Below are positions 33,470 to 42,792 of a stretch of 64,000 bases of DNA, in pieces (within the stretch, counting starts at the first letter, position 1; each line of letters starts with the position of its first letter). Both the position numbers and the translations under genes were made by a program. Under the pieces are notes generated by a model. It saw nothing but the letters and a program-made list of their open reading frames with translations. It did not search any database and had not been told where the DNA came from. The stretch spans positions 5,902,501 to 5,966,500 of the forward strand of contig NZ_JACHMB010000001.1 of the NCBI RefSeq assembly GCF_014204795.1, written 5' to 3'. Source of the stretch: Nonomuraea jabiensis (GTDB taxonomy: Bacteria > Actinomycetota > Actinomycetes > Streptosporangiales > Streptosporangiaceae).

Positions 33470-36295
33470 ATGAGGCGCTTGCTCGCGGTGTTCCTGGTCC
33501 TGCTCTGCGTCCTGCTGGGAGCGCCCGCGGGCGTCGGCGCGGCCGCGCACGAGGTGACGTACGACCGGTACTCGCTGAAGGTGGACGGCGAGCGGCTCGT
33601 CCTGCAGTCGGCCGAGTTCCACTACTTCCGGCTGCCGAGCCCCGAGCTGTGGCGGGACGTGCTGGAGAAGTTCAGGGCGGCCGGGTTCAACGCGGTCTCG
33701 ATCTACTTCTCGTGGGCGTACCACTCGCCGAAGCCCGGCGTGTACGACTTCACCGGCGTGCGCGACGTGGACCGCCTCCTGCGGACCGCCCGGCAGGCCG
33801 GCCTGTACGTGATCGCCCGCCCCGGGCCGTACATCAACGCCGAGAGCACCGGCGGCGGCCTGCCCGCCTGGGTGAAGACCGTGCCGGGGCGGGCCCGCAG
33901 CAGCGCGCCCGGATACCGGGCCGCCTACCGCGAGTGGCTGCACCGGATCAACCCGATCATCGCCCGGCACCAGGTCACCCGCGGCGGCCCGGTCATCCTC
34001 TACAACGCCGAGAACGAGTACCAGGTCAACACCGACGCCGCGTACATGCAGGACATCCAGGACCAGGCGCGGGCGGACGGCATCGACGTGCCGATCACCA
34101 CCAACGACTGCTGCGACGCCGGGAGCTGGAGCTCGACGTGGGCGACCGGCCCCGGCGCCGTGCAGATCCCGGGGGTGGACGACTACCCGCAGTCCTTCGA
34201 GTGCGCCGACCCCGGCGTCTGGGGACCCTGGGGCGAGGGGCTGACCGAGCGGCTGCGCGACGACATCCCCGTCTTCGCCGCCGAGTACCAGGCGGGCGCG
34301 ATCGACCTGGGCAACGCCGGGTACGACAAGTGCCGCGAGCTGACCGGCCCGGCCTACATGAAGTACTTCTACAAGAACAACCTGGTCACGACCGGGGCGA
34401 CGATGTTCTCGTACTACATGGGGTACGGCGGCACGAACTGGGGCTGGCTGGCCCAGCCCAACGACGTCTACACCTCCTACGACTACGGCGCCGCCATCAC
34501 CGAGGCCCGGCAGCTCACGCCCAAGTACGACGAGTTCAAGCGCCAGGGCTACTTCCTGGAGGCCGTCGCGCCGCTGGCCAAGACCGAGCCGATCACCTCG
34601 CCGGCCGCGCCTGACAACCCCGCCCTCACCACCACGGCCCGCGCGAACCCCGACACCGGCACCCAGTTCGTCCTGGTGAAACATGCCGACCGGGCCGCCA
34701 CCGGCACCGACGACGCCACCCTCGACTGGGCCGCCCCCGACGGCCGCCACCGGGTGCCCGTGCGGGTCAGGGGGCGCGACGCGCACGTCCTGGTCGCCGG
34801 GTACGACCTGGGCGGCCAGCGCCTGGTCCTGTCCACCTCCGAGATCATGACGCACGCCCTCATCGGCGGGCGCGACGTCGCCGTCCTGTACGGCACCGCG
34901 GGCTCGCCCGGCGCCACGATCCTGCGCTACGGCTCGCGGCCGGCGGTCAAGGTGCTCGAAGGGGACGTGCGGGCCGAATTCACCGGGAGTGACCTGCGCC
35001 TCGACTACACGCACGACAGGCTTGCGCGGGTGCTCGTCACGGGTGGCGGGCGGCGGCCGCTGCTGCTCCTGCTCGGCACGGACGAGACGGCGGCCGGGTT
35101 CTGGCGGGCCGGGACGGGGGCGGGGCCGGTGCTCGTACGCGGCACCGAGCTGGTCCGCTCGGCCTCGGTGAGCGGCGAGACCCTGAGGCTGGCGGCGGAC
35201 ACCGCGGGCGGGCCGGTCGAGGTGTTCGCGGGCCCCGCGGTGAGGCGGCTGCGGATCGGCGCGGAGGACGTACCCGTCACCCGTACCCCGAGCGGGTCGC
35301 TCGTGGGCGCCACCCGAGCCCCCGAACCGGTCCGGCTGCCCGCGCTGACCGCCTGGCGCTCCCGCGCCGAGGCCCCGGAGGCCGCGCCCGGCTTCGACGA
35401 CTCCCGCTGGACCGCCGCCGACCACACCACGACCATCAGCCCGCACCCGCCGAAGACCCTGCCGGTCCTGTACGCCGACGACTACGGCTACCACTACGGC
35501 AACGTCTGGTACCGGGGCCACTTCACCGCCGCCGGATCCGAGACCAGGATCGACCTGAACGCCGTCACCGGCCTGCGCGGCAACTACCTCGTCTGGCTGA
35601 ACGGCCGCTATCTCGGCTCGGCCGCCGGAGGCGTGGAGGCGGACTCCGGCGACGCGTCGACCCCGCCCAACCCCGATCCGGGCCCCGGCCACTTCGACGT
35701 CCCGCCGGGCGTGCTCAGGCCGGGCGCGGACAACGTGATCTCCGTCCTCGTCGCCAACATGGGCCACAACGACGACTGGATCGCCGACGACCTGCGCTTC
35801 AAGCAGCCGCGCGGCCTGGTGGCCGCTTCCGTCGGCGGCACCCCGATCTCGTGGCGCATCCAGGGCTCACCGGGCACGGACCCGCTGCGCGGCCCGCTCA
35901 ACAACGGCGGCCTGTACGGGGAGCGGACGGGCTGGCATTTGCCGACTTATCCCGATAAATCATGGAAAACCGCCAGCGCTGAGCTGGCCCCCGGCGTCAC
36001 CTGGCTCCGGACCGCGTTCCGCCTCGACCTCCCCAAGGGCCAGGACGCGCCGGTCGGGCTCCGCTTCGGCGGCGAGCCGTCACCCGCGTACCGGGTGCAG
36101 ATCTTCCTGAACGGCTGGAACGTCGGCCAGTACGGCGGCGACATCGGCCCGCAGCGCGACTTCGTCCTCCCCGCCGGTCTCCTGGACGAGCACGGCACCA
36201 ACACGATCGCCCTGGCCGTCACCGCCGAGCAGCCCGTGACGGGCCCCGGGCCGATCACCCTGTTCACCTACGGCAACGTCCGCACCACCCGGTAG
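33470..36295 (+). CDS. Secreted GH35 beta-galactosidase
   Basis: This 941-residue exported enzyme removes terminal beta-galactose. The signal peptide is LLAVFLVLLCVLLGAPAG. The TIM barrel shows GFNAVSIYFSWAYHSP, the acid/base Glu in NAENEY and the nucleophile Glu in FAAEYQAG. Several beta-sandwich domains follow, including two jelly-roll domains near the end (WYRGHFTAAG and RTAFRLDLPKG). The ATG at 33470 has GAAGG six bases upstream; the open frame before it is not coding. Together with GH43 and the sulfatase it suggests attack on a sulfated galactan or arabinogalactan. Confidence 0.93.
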   Translation: MRRLLAVFLVLLCVLLGAPAGVGAAAHEVTYDRYSLKVDGERLVLQSAEFHYFRLPSPELWRDVLEKFRAAGFNAVSIYFSWAYHSPKPGVYDFTGVRDVDRLLRTARQAGLYVIARPGPYINAESTGGGLPAWVKTVPGRARSSAPGYRAAYREWLHRINPIIARHQVTRGGPVILYNAENEYQVNTDAAYMQDIQDQARADGIDVPITTNDCCDAGSWSSTWATGPGAVQIPGVDDYPQSFECADPGVWGPWGEGLTERLRDDIPVFAAEYQAGAIDLGNAGYDKCRELTGPAYMKYFYKNNLVTTGATMFSYYMGYGGTNWGWLAQPNDVYTSYDYGAAITEARQLTPKYDEFKRQGYFLEAVAPLAKTEPITSPAAPDNPALTTTARANPDTGTQFVLVKHADRAATGTDDATLDWAAPDGRHRVPVRVRGRDAHVLVAGYDLGGQRLVLSTSEIMTHALIGGRDVAVLYGTAGSPGATILRYGSRPAVKVLEGDVRAEFTGSDLRLDYTHDRLARVLVTGGGRRPLLLLLGTDETAAGFWRAGTGAGPVLVRGTELVRSASVSGETLRLAADTAGGPVEVFAGPAVRRLRIGAEDVPVTRTPSGSLVGATRAPEPVRLPALTAWRSRAEAPEAAPGFDDSRWTAADHTTTISPHPPKTLPVLYADDYGYHYGNVWYRGHFTAAGSETRIDLNAVTGLRGNYLVWLNGRYLGSAAGGVEADSGDASTPPNPDPGPGHFDVPPGVLRPGADNVISVLVANMGHNDDWIADDLRFKQPRGLVAASVGGTPISWRIQGSPGTDPLRGPLNNGGLYGERTGWHLPTYPDKSWKTASAELAPGVTWLRTAFRLDLPKGQDAPVGLRFGGEPSPAYRVQIFLNGWNVGQYGGDIGPQRDFVLPAGLLDEHGTNTIALAVTAEQPVTGPGPITLFTYGNVRTTR

Positions 36296-36336
36296 GACCC
36301 GTACTCCGGCGAAGGTCCCTTCGGGGGGAAGGGGGC

Positions 36337-36560
36337 GGCCGCCGCGCTCGGCCCCCGAGACTTCGGAGGCCGGCCGTCGCGCCCGGGCTCCGGGACTTCG
36401 GGGGGCTGGCCGTCGCGCCCGAGCTCCGGGACTTCGGGGGGCAGGCTGTCGCGCCCGAGTCCTTGGACGTCGGGGGCCGGCCGCCGCGCCTGAGCCCGGG
36501 GTTACGGAGGGCCGGCCGTCGCGCCCGAGCCCCGAGGATACGGAGGGTCGGCCGCTGCGC
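36337..36560. repeat. Seven tandem 35-36 bp repeats between GH35 and monooxygenase genes
   Basis: The core GGCCGTCGCGC recurs at 36337, 36372, 36408, 36444, 36479, 36514 and 36550, so the period is 35 or 36 bp. The units differ by a few substitutions. There are no unique spacers. The array fills almost the whole gap between two convergent genes. GGCCGGCC palindromes in some units could act as weak hairpins in either direction. Confidence 0.85.
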
Positions 36561-36568
36561 GCTGGCCG

Positions 36569-36901
36569 CTAGTCGTGGTCCGGGACGGCCAGTTCGCCGA
36601 GCAGGGACCAGTCGTTCTGCGGGACGGTGGCGTTCACGATGCGCGGCGTCTCGGCGAGGTGGGGCGGCAGCGTCTGCTGGGCCTGCTTGAAGTGGGCCGA
36701 CTGGACGTGCGCCGCCCCGGCGTCGCCGTCGCGGAACGCCTCCACCAGGACGTACTCCACCGGGTCCTCGACGCTGCGCGACCAGTCGAACCACAGGCAG
36801 CCCGGCTCGGCCCGGGTCGCCTCGGTGAAGTCGGCGACGATCTCCGGCCAGCGGTCGGCGTGCTCGGGCAGGACGCGGAACTTGGCGGTAATGAAGATCA
36901 T
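36569..36901 (-). CDS. Antibiotic biosynthesis monooxygenase-type (YgiN-like) protein
   Basis: This 110-residue protein belongs to the dimeric alpha/beta-barrel ABM family: FITAKFRVLPEHADRWPEI at the N-terminus, GCLWFDWSRS in the core strand and VLVEAFRDGDAGAAH before the next helix. Members oxidise quinols or polyketide aromatics, or degrade heme. AGGAGC lies eight bases before the ATG at 36901. The frame has good codon bias. It stands alone, next to the tandem repeats and a transposase remnant, so its pathway is unknown. Confidence 0.9.
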   Translation of the reverse strand: MIFITAKFRVLPEHADRWPEIVADFTEATRAEPGCLWFDWSRSVEDPVEYVLVEAFRDGDAGAAHVQSAHFKQAQQTLPPHLAETPRIVNATVPQNDWSLLGELAVPDHD

Positions 36902-36961
36902 CGGGCTGGCTCCTTCGAGTCCGTGAGGATCAAGCGTCTGCGACTCTTTATATTTACCTGA

Positions 36962-37320
36962 GCACCTCTGGCAAATCGGGCGGGCGTGGCCGTGGCGGGC
37001 ACCGTCCGCTGGTCGGGCACACGGCTGGAGGCCTGTGAGGTGCGGGTGCGGCGGGCGCCCCGGGCGGCCCGGGTGGGCTTGCGGGAGCGGCGGGCGCGGG
37101 CCACGCTGCCCTCCACCACCAGCTGGATGGTGCGGGTTCCGGTGGCGCGGTCGGTGCGGGTGGCGTGCTGGCGAGCAGGCCACGGGCGAGGGTGCGTTCG
37201 GCCGCTGCCCAGTCCCGGTCGCATGACAGCCCGCACGCGCGGCAGCAGGCCCACGCCCAGCCCTTCTCGGCGGCCCGCTCGGGCGCCGGGCAGTGGGTGA
37301 CGATCGAGGTGCACCGCCCA
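36962..37320 (-). pseudogene. TnpB/IS605 OrfB-type remnant
   Basis: Minus-strand translation from about 37296 gives a zinc-ribbon end, CCRACGLSCDRDWAAAERTL, as in the C-terminus of TnpB proteins of IS200/IS605-type elements. A second frame further on reads DRATGTRTIQLVVEGSVARA, similar to the tails of actinomycete OrfB proteins, so at least one frameshift separates them. The N-terminal catalytic part is missing. No flanking tnpA or clear element ends were seen. The region up to 37562 holds nothing else I can support. Confidence 0.5.
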
Positions 37321-37562
37321 GTGCCCGCCTACCCCCTCGGCCCGCCGGTCGTACCGTGACGTCGTAGGGCGGGAACGGGTTGGCCGCATCGTCGCGCCCC
37401 GCTGGCCCCGGCTGCTTCTAAGCGGCCTGGTCGTGGTGCGCTTCGGTACGGCCGTGCCCGATACGGGTGCCGGGATCAGCGGCGCACTTCGCCGCGCCCG
37501 CTTGGCGCCGTAACCCGAAAAGCAGTGGCCGCGCTGGCTCGGGCCCACATACGTTCGCCGCC

Positions 37563-38327
37563 ATGATTGACGCAAATTTCGGGCATCCGCGCCTCGCCGC
37601 CATCTACGACCCACTCGATCCGGACCGCAGCGATCTCGACGCGTATCTCGCGATGGCGGAGGAGTTCGGCGCGCGGTCCGTGCTGGACATCGGGTGCGGT
37701 ACGGGCGTGTTCGCACTGCTGCTGGCCGAGCGCGGGATTACGGTCACCGGGATCGATCCCGCGCGGGCGTCCGTCGACGTCGCGCGCGGCAAGCCGGGCG
37801 CGGAGCGGGTGCGCTGGCTCGACGGCGACGCGGGGGACCTGCCGCCCATGCAGGTCGACCTGGTGACGATGACCGGGAACGTCGCCCAGGCGATCGCCGA
37901 TCCGCAGGCATGGCGTACGACGCTGCGCGGCGCGTACGAGGCGCTGCGGCCGGGCGGGCGGCTTGTCTTCGAGACACGCGATCCGGCGCAGCGCGTGTGG
38001 GAGGAGTGGGCGGAGTGGACGCGCGAGACCACGTACCGCATGACGGACATCCCGGGCGTCGGCCACGTCGAGACCTGGGCCGAGTTGACGGACGTGAGCC
38101 TGCCGCTGGTGAGCTTCCGGGGCACGCACGTGTTCGCTGCGGACGGGGAGGTACTGACCTCGGAATCGACGCTTCGCTTCCGCGAACGTACGGAGATCGA
38201 GGGGGACCTGCACGAGCACGGCTTCGTCGTCGAGGACGTACGCGACGCACCCGACCGGCCGGGCAGGGAGTTGGTGTTCGTGGCGCGGCGCGATACCGCG
38301 GAGCCCGTCTCTCCCGGAATGCCCTAG
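37563..38327 (+). CDS. SAM-dependent methyltransferase (class I)
   Basis: This 254-residue enzyme has the SAM motif I VLDIGCGTGVFALLLAE near residue 40 and motif II acid in TVTGIDPA. It starts with MIDANFGHPRLAAIYDPLDP, a segment common to small-molecule methyltransferases of the UbiE/Methyltransf_25 group. LRPGGRLVFETRD marks post-motif III. The ATG at 37563 is used; the upstream frame belongs to noncoding DNA. No pathway genes are next to it, so the acceptor is unknown. Confidence 0.9.
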   Translation: MIDANFGHPRLAAIYDPLDPDRSDLDAYLAMAEEFGARSVLDIGCGTGVFALLLAERGITVTGIDPARASVDVARGKPGAERVRWLDGDAGDLPPMQVDLVTMTGNVAQAIADPQAWRTTLRGAYEALRPGGRLVFETRDPAQRVWEEWAEWTRETTYRMTDIPGVGHVETWAELTDVSLPLVSFRGTHVFAADGEVLTSESTLRFRERTEIEGDLHEHGFVVEDVRDAPDRPGRELVFVARRDTAEPVSPGMP

Positions 38328-38530
38328 GGAGCGTGCGCACCACACAGCCACGGGAAAGAGCGCCAGATCGGCTGCTGTGCGATGGTTCACCCACTCTACG
38401 ATCCCCGCCTCGCTGCCGCCGTCCGGAAGGTCGTCGTGCTCGACGGTGGCTGGCTGTGCCCGGATGTGGGCCGGGCCGGGTGACCATCTGGTCTTGGAGG
38501 CAGCACACTGACCGGCCGATGCGCGTGATC

Positions 38531-39439
38531 TCAGGGCCGCTGCCGGAACGGGGCGAGCGTGGCGCGCACGAGATCGGCGGCGCCCCAGTCGGGGTCGAAC
38601 TGGGCGATCACGGCCAGGTGCTGGCGCAGCTGGAGGATCGGCATGCGTTCGCGCCAGTCACGGTCGAGCCCGGTCAGCTCGGCATACAGCTCGAAGAACA
38701 CGTGCGCCTCGGGCGGCGGCGCCGTCGTCCACAGGTGGGCCAGGTCGACCTCGGCCCACGTGTACGACACGGCCGGGTCGATCAGCGCGGGCCGCCCGTC
38801 GGGGGTGGCCATGACGTTCAGCGCCCACAGGTCGCCGTGCGTCAGGCACGCGGGCCTGACCGGCAGCAGCTCGGGCAGCCGGTCGCACAGCCGCTCCAGC
38901 GCCGCCCGGTCCGCGGCGTCGAGCGCTTCCTGGACGCGACGCTCGCCGAGCCAGCGCAGCAGACGGTGCTGGGCGAAGAACTCGAACCCGTCGTCATCCC
39001 AGGTGTTGACCTGCCGACGACGGCCCAGCCAGTTGTCGCGGTGCCACCCGAATCGGGGGTATCGCGTGGTGGTGTGCAGGTGGGCGAGCGCATGCGCGAG
39101 CTGCTCCCAGAAGGCCTCGGTGCCCGGCCGGGGCGGCAGCGCGGACAGCACGAGCAGGTCGCGGTCCGCGAGGATGATCTCGGGCGTGGGGATGCTGCCC
39201 GCCTCGCGGAGCACGGTGAGCCCTTCGGCCTCCGCGGCGAAGGCGTCGTCCGATGGCGGCTCGCCGAACGCCTTGACGAACACCGACGTGCCGTCACCGC
39301 GGCGCGCGAGCCCCGCGGTCGCGGCGAGGCCTCCAGTGGCTGGCTCGACCGCGACAACGTCGGTCAGGCCGGCCGCGTGCAGGCGTTCGAGCAGGAAGGA
39401 CGTCGCGTCTGTCAAGGTGTGCTTCTCTCTGCTGGTCAC
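38531..39439 (-). CDS. Fructosamine kinase-like phosphotransferase
   Basis: This 302-residue protein has the aminoglycoside-phosphotransferase fold. The fructosamine-3-kinase marks are FGWHRDNWLG, the catalytic loop THGDLWALNVM and the metal Asp in ALIDPAVSY.WAEVDLAH. Such enzymes phosphorylate ketoamine adducts on proteins or small amines, a repair role. The GTG at 39439 is given; a TTG eight codons later with AGAGAGAAG upstream is also possible. It lies alone; the 200 bp between it and the methyltransferase (convergent) hold no clear gene. Confidence 0.88.
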   Translation of the reverse strand: MTSREKHTLTDATSFLLERLHAAGLTDVVAVEPATGGLAATAGLARRGDGTSVFVKAFGEPPSDDAFAAEAEGLTVLREAGSIPTPEIILADRDLLVLSALPPRPGTEAFWEQLAHALAHLHTTTRYPRFGWHRDNWLGRRRQVNTWDDDGFEFFAQHRLLRWLGERRVQEALDAADRAALERLCDRLPELLPVRPACLTHGDLWALNVMATPDGRPALIDPAVSYTWAEVDLAHLWTTAPPPEAHVFFELYAELTGLDRDWRERMPILQLRQHLAVIAQFDPDWGAADLVRATLAPFRQRP

Positions 39440-39473
39440 GCGTCATGGCAATCATGGCCGAGCCAACGGCGGC

Positions 39474-39773
39474 TCACTCATTGGTACCGGCTGTGCCCCT
39501 CTGTTGGGTGCGCTCGCCCTCGGCAAGTTCGCCGTCGACGTAGGCGACCTGTCCGCGGTAGCGGACGTGCAGGTTCCGCTCGATCCGCCGCCGCTCGTCA
39601 TCGACCGCCTCCAGCACCTCCGCCCGCGTCCGCGGGCGCGCTCGCCCGTACCGCCGGACAGCGCCCGCCGGCGCACGCCCCCGGCCAGACCCGGGGCGAC
39701 GATGCCGCCCAGCCGGCGGTTGACCCGGACTCGATCGGCCTCGGCCGGTCGGCCGGCGCCACGGAACGCCCAA
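39474..39773 (-). pseudogene. Histidine-kinase fragment fused to another remnant
   Basis: The frame contains EVLEAVDDERRRIERNLH, which matches the dimerisation helix of HisKA_3 kinases up to the phosphoacceptor His, then switches to VRYRGQVAYVDGELAEGE, which looks like the strand-rich part of an unrelated small protein. No ATPase domain follows. The region from 39440 to 39902 therefore seems to be debris from two genes. No intact gene is visible there. Confidence 0.35.
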
Positions 39774-39902
39774 GGCCGGAAACCGCGCGGCGACAGCACA
39801 CGGAAGGTTTCCACACAGCTGGCCAACCCCGGTGTCCTGGTGGATACCGCCGCACCGGTTCGCCTCAGCCGGGCCGTGGTGTCCGCGCGTGGCATGGGTT
39901 CT

Positions 39903-41411
39903 CTACTCGGCGTGCTCGACTGCGGCTTTCGGGAGTGCGAGCATCACGAGGGCCGTGATCAGGTAGAGCGCGGCGGAGGCGATCAGGACGATGCTGAGCG
40001 CGTGACTGTAGCCGGGCAGCACCGGTGCTCCGGTGGCTGAACCGGTGACGGAGGTGAAGAAGATCGTGCCGAGCACGGCGATGCCGGCGGCGCCGCCGAT
40101 CTGGTTGACGGTGGAGAGCACCCCGCCCGCGGCGCCTGCGTTGCGTCCGGGGACGCCTGAGAGGACGACGTTGACGAGAATGGGTGCGGCGAGACCGAGC
40201 CCGAGGCCACCGATGAAGAGGGCGAGGGCGAGGAGCCAGTATCCGGGATCGTCGCCGTCCTTGACGATGGCCCACAGGACAAGCTGAGATGCCGCGATGG
40301 TGAGAGAGCCGGCGATCAGGAGCGTTCTGCCCGCCTTGGCGGCGAGAGCGACGCCGAGGCCGGAGGTGATGATCGAGCCGAGCGCGTACGGGAGGATCAC
40401 CAGGCCGGTCTCCCATGCGGTTCGGCCGGTTCCGTTCTGGAGGTAGATCGAGAGGGTGAGGAAGTACGACCCGATGCCGCCGAAGAAGAGCGCCGAAGCG
40501 CTCAGGCCGACTGCGAAGGCGCGGATTTTCAGCAGGGCTGGGTCGAAGACAGGTTCGTTTCCGCGTCCGGTGAGACGGCGCTCGTAGGCGAGGAAGATCG
40601 CGAGCACGATGGTTCCGGCTGTGAGGAGGGCGTAGCCGGCCCAGGTCCATCCCCATGTCTCGGTCTGGATGATGGGCAGCAGCAGGAGAAGGATGCCCGT
40701 GGCCGCGAGGAGCGCGCCTGGGAGGTCCAGTCGCGCGATCGAGGCGGAGCGGGACTCCGGCAGGACCTTCCCGCCGATGATGAGCGCCAGGATCGAGACG
40801 GGCACGTTGATCCAGAAGATCGTGCGCCAGCCCAGGTCGAACAGGTTGATGTCGACGAGCAGCCCGCCCAGCAGCGGGCCGGCGACCGAGGCGAGGCCCT
40901 GGACGGCTCCGTAGGCGCCGAACGCCTTGGCCCGCTCGCCCGGAGCGAAGGAGGCCCGGATGATCCCGAACACCTGCGGGACCATGATCCCGGCGGTCAG
41001 TCCCTGCCCGGCCCGCATGCCGATGAGCATCCCCGGATCGACGGCCAGCGCGCACAGAGCCGAGGTGAGTACGAACCCGGCCAGCCCGATCAGGAACAGC
41101 CGCTTGCGGCCGTACTGATCTCCGAGCCGTCCGCCGGTGATCAGGCCCGCGCCCAGGGCGAGGGTGTAGGCGGCGATCGTCCACTGGATCTGAGCGGCGC
41201 CGGCACCCAGATCCTGGGCTATCGCCGGGGCCGCGACAGTGACGATCGTCGCGTCGAGAAGGTCCATGAAGGAGCCGAAGAGCACCACCAGCAGCGCCAT
41301 GGTCGTGCCGGCGCCGGCGCTGAGTGTCGGAGATGCCCCAGTGGCGCGGGTGCCCTCTCGGGGGCTTGGTGAATCGGTCATGCCGGCCACCATCGTCGGC
41401 ATAGTTGCCAT
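39903..41411 (-). CDS. MFS drug efflux transporter (DHA2, 14 helices)
   Basis: This 502-residue exporter has about 14 membrane helices. Family marks are LDATIVTVAAPAIA in helix 1, GRLGDQYGRKRLFLIG in the helix 2-3 loop and WRTIFWINVP after helix 6. It resembles EmrB/QacA-type proton antiporters for drugs. The start may be ATG 41411 or the downstream ATG at 41381; neither has a strong ribosome site. It is divergent from the WYL regulator gene with 35 bp between, so that regulator probably controls it. Confidence 0.93.
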   Translation of the reverse strand: MATMPTMVAGMTDSPSPREGTRATGASPTLSAGAGTTMALLVVLFGSFMDLLDATIVTVAAPAIAQDLGAGAAQIQWTIAAYTLALGAGLITGGRLGDQYGRKRLFLIGLAGFVLTSALCALAVDPGMLIGMRAGQGLTAGIMVPQVFGIIRASFAPGERAKAFGAYGAVQGLASVAGPLLGGLLVDINLFDLGWRTIFWINVPVSILALIIGGKVLPESRSASIARLDLPGALLAATGILLLLLPIIQTETWGWTWAGYALLTAGTIVLAIFLAYERRLTGRGNEPVFDPALLKIRAFAVGLSASALFFGGIGSYFLTLSIYLQNGTGRTAWETGLVILPYALGSIITSGLGVALAAKAGRTLLIAGSLTIAASQLVLWAIVKDGDDPGYWLLALALFIGGLGLGLAAPILVNVVLSGVPGRNAGAAGGVLSTVNQIGGAAGIAVLGTIFFTSVTGSATGAPVLPGYSHALSIVLIASAALYLITALVMLALPKAAVEHAE

Positions 41412-41446
41412 GGAGTGACCGCTTTCGGTGAGAGGATCGGAGAATC

Positions 41447-42475
41447 ATGGCTGCTACTTCCGCGCGGACGCTCAAACTGCTGTCGATCTTCGGGCTCGGT
41501 GCGACCCTGACCGCCGCGGAACTCGCCACCCGGCTCGGAGCGTCGGTGAGAACCGTGCGCCGCGACATCGATACACTCCGGGACCTCGGGTACGAGATCG
41601 AGGCCGTCCGCGGCGCGGGTGGCGGATATCGGCTCGGTCGCGCCACCCGCTTGCCGCCGGTCGTCTTCGATGAGGACCAGGCCGTCGCCACGGCCGTCGC
41701 GCTCCAGACCGTGCCGACGGTCCTTTCCGGCATCCGCGAGAACGCGGCCCGTGCTCTCGCCACGCTGCACCAGGCGATGCCCGCGCGCAGCCGCCTGCAC
41801 GCCGAAGCGTTCACCGTCTCCTCAGCTCGCAACTACTGGGAGTTCCCCGCGCCACCGATCGACGCCGAGATCGTCCGCGCCGTTGGCAGCGCGATCAACC
41901 GGCAGCACCTCGTTCGGGTGGACTACACCGGTGACGGCGAACCCGCCACGCTCACGCTGGAGCCGCACGACCTCGTGGTCTGGGCCGCGCGCTGGTACCT
42001 GGTCGCCTTCGACCCGAACGCGAATCGATGGCGCGCGATGCGCGTGGATCGCTTCACACCGCACATGCCCACACACACCCCCTTCGAGCGACGTGACATC
42101 CCGCATGGCGATCCCGTCGCCTTCGTCATGGCCGCACACGACCGCGGAGACGCCGCCGCCGAATGGCAATGCCGCGGCTCAGCCATCCTCGCCCTGCCCG
42201 CCTCCACCGTCGCCCGGTTCGCCCCCGGCGGATCAACAGTCGAGTACGACACCGAAACCACGTGCCGACTCACACTCGGCGCATGGTCATGGCCAGGACT
42301 GGCAGGACTGCTCCTCACTTTCGACGCCGACATCACAGACCTCGAACCGGCCGAACTCAGGCAGGCCCTGCGCTCCCTGCGCACCCGAATCAGCAGGGGA
42401 CTCGAACCCGTGGGTGGTCAAAGAGGAGGAGATGGGCCGCTCGTCTCGGATCGTGCTGCAGCACCAGCCAGTTGA
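41447..42475 (+). CDS. WYL-domain transcriptional regulator (YafY/DeoR-like)
   Basis: This 342-residue protein starts with an HTH_11 helix-turn-helix (LTAAELATRLGASVRTVRRD) and holds a WYL domain with VDYTGDGEPATLTLEPHDLVVWAARWYLVAFDP. WYL domains bind ligands such as nucleic-acid pieces or small molecules. The last 25 residues (after LRTRISRG) have a different composition and may come from read-through into rearranged DNA. The gene is divergent from the MFS exporter and probably regulates it. Confidence 0.9.
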   Translation: MAATSARTLKLLSIFGLGATLTAAELATRLGASVRTVRRDIDTLRDLGYEIEAVRGAGGGYRLGRATRLPPVVFDEDQAVATAVALQTVPTVLSGIRENAARALATLHQAMPARSRLHAEAFTVSSARNYWEFPAPPIDAEIVRAVGSAINRQHLVRVDYTGDGEPATLTLEPHDLVVWAARWYLVAFDPNANRWRAMRVDRFTPHMPTHTPFERRDIPHGDPVAFVMAAHDRGDAAAEWQCRGSAILALPASTVARFAPGGSTVEYDTETTCRLTLGAWSWPGLAGLLLTFDADITDLEPAELRQALRSLRTRISRGLEPVGGQRGGDGPLVSDRAAAPAS

Positions 42476-42544
42476 GGGTGTTGCGGCCGTGGGCACCCAA
42501 GGAGACTCCGGCATCAGCACACGCTTCCAGTAGGCGGGGCATCG

Positions 42545-42690
42545 TCAAGCCATGGACGGTCCGGCCCGGGCCCGGTCCTCGGTGATCTTGCGGATGACGC
42601 CGATCGCCAGCACGGCGACCACCCAGGTGCCGATCAGCCAGGCGGCCCACCAGGCGTTGAACAGCCCCCGAGGCCGGGACAGGTCGTCAG
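42545..42690 (-). pseudogene. C-terminal fragment of a DUF4328-like membrane protein
   Basis: The minus strand reads GLFNAWWAAWLIGTWVVAVL followed by a charged tail ending SMA and TGA at 42545. The WWAAWL helix is typical of the end of DUF4328 proteins. The rest of that gene is absent. The remaining DNA from 42476 to 42792 holds no other gene. Confidence 0.4.
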
Positions 42691-42792
42691 GATGGCCGGG
42701 ATGACCTCGGCCACGTCCATGTCAGCGAGCCGTTGGCGACTTGTCGACTTGGCGTAATGTCCGAGTTGTCGGGCTGTGCGGAGAATCGGCCC

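Noticed and set aside
36337..36560. CRISPR array, suggested by a 36-bp period
   Set aside because: The units follow each other without unique spacers and no cas gene is near.
38381..38482. Small ORF starting MVHPLYDPRLAAA between methyltransferase and kinase
   Set aside because: It has no clear ribosome site, no recognisable domain and ends after about 33 codons; it may be a fragment of a methyltransferase start but evidence is too thin.
42399..42413. tRNA gene on the minus strand, suggested by GGGTTCGAGTCCC
   Set aside because: The T-stem has a mismatch and no matching acceptor, anticodon or D arm was found upstream. It could be a chance match or an old attachment-site scar.
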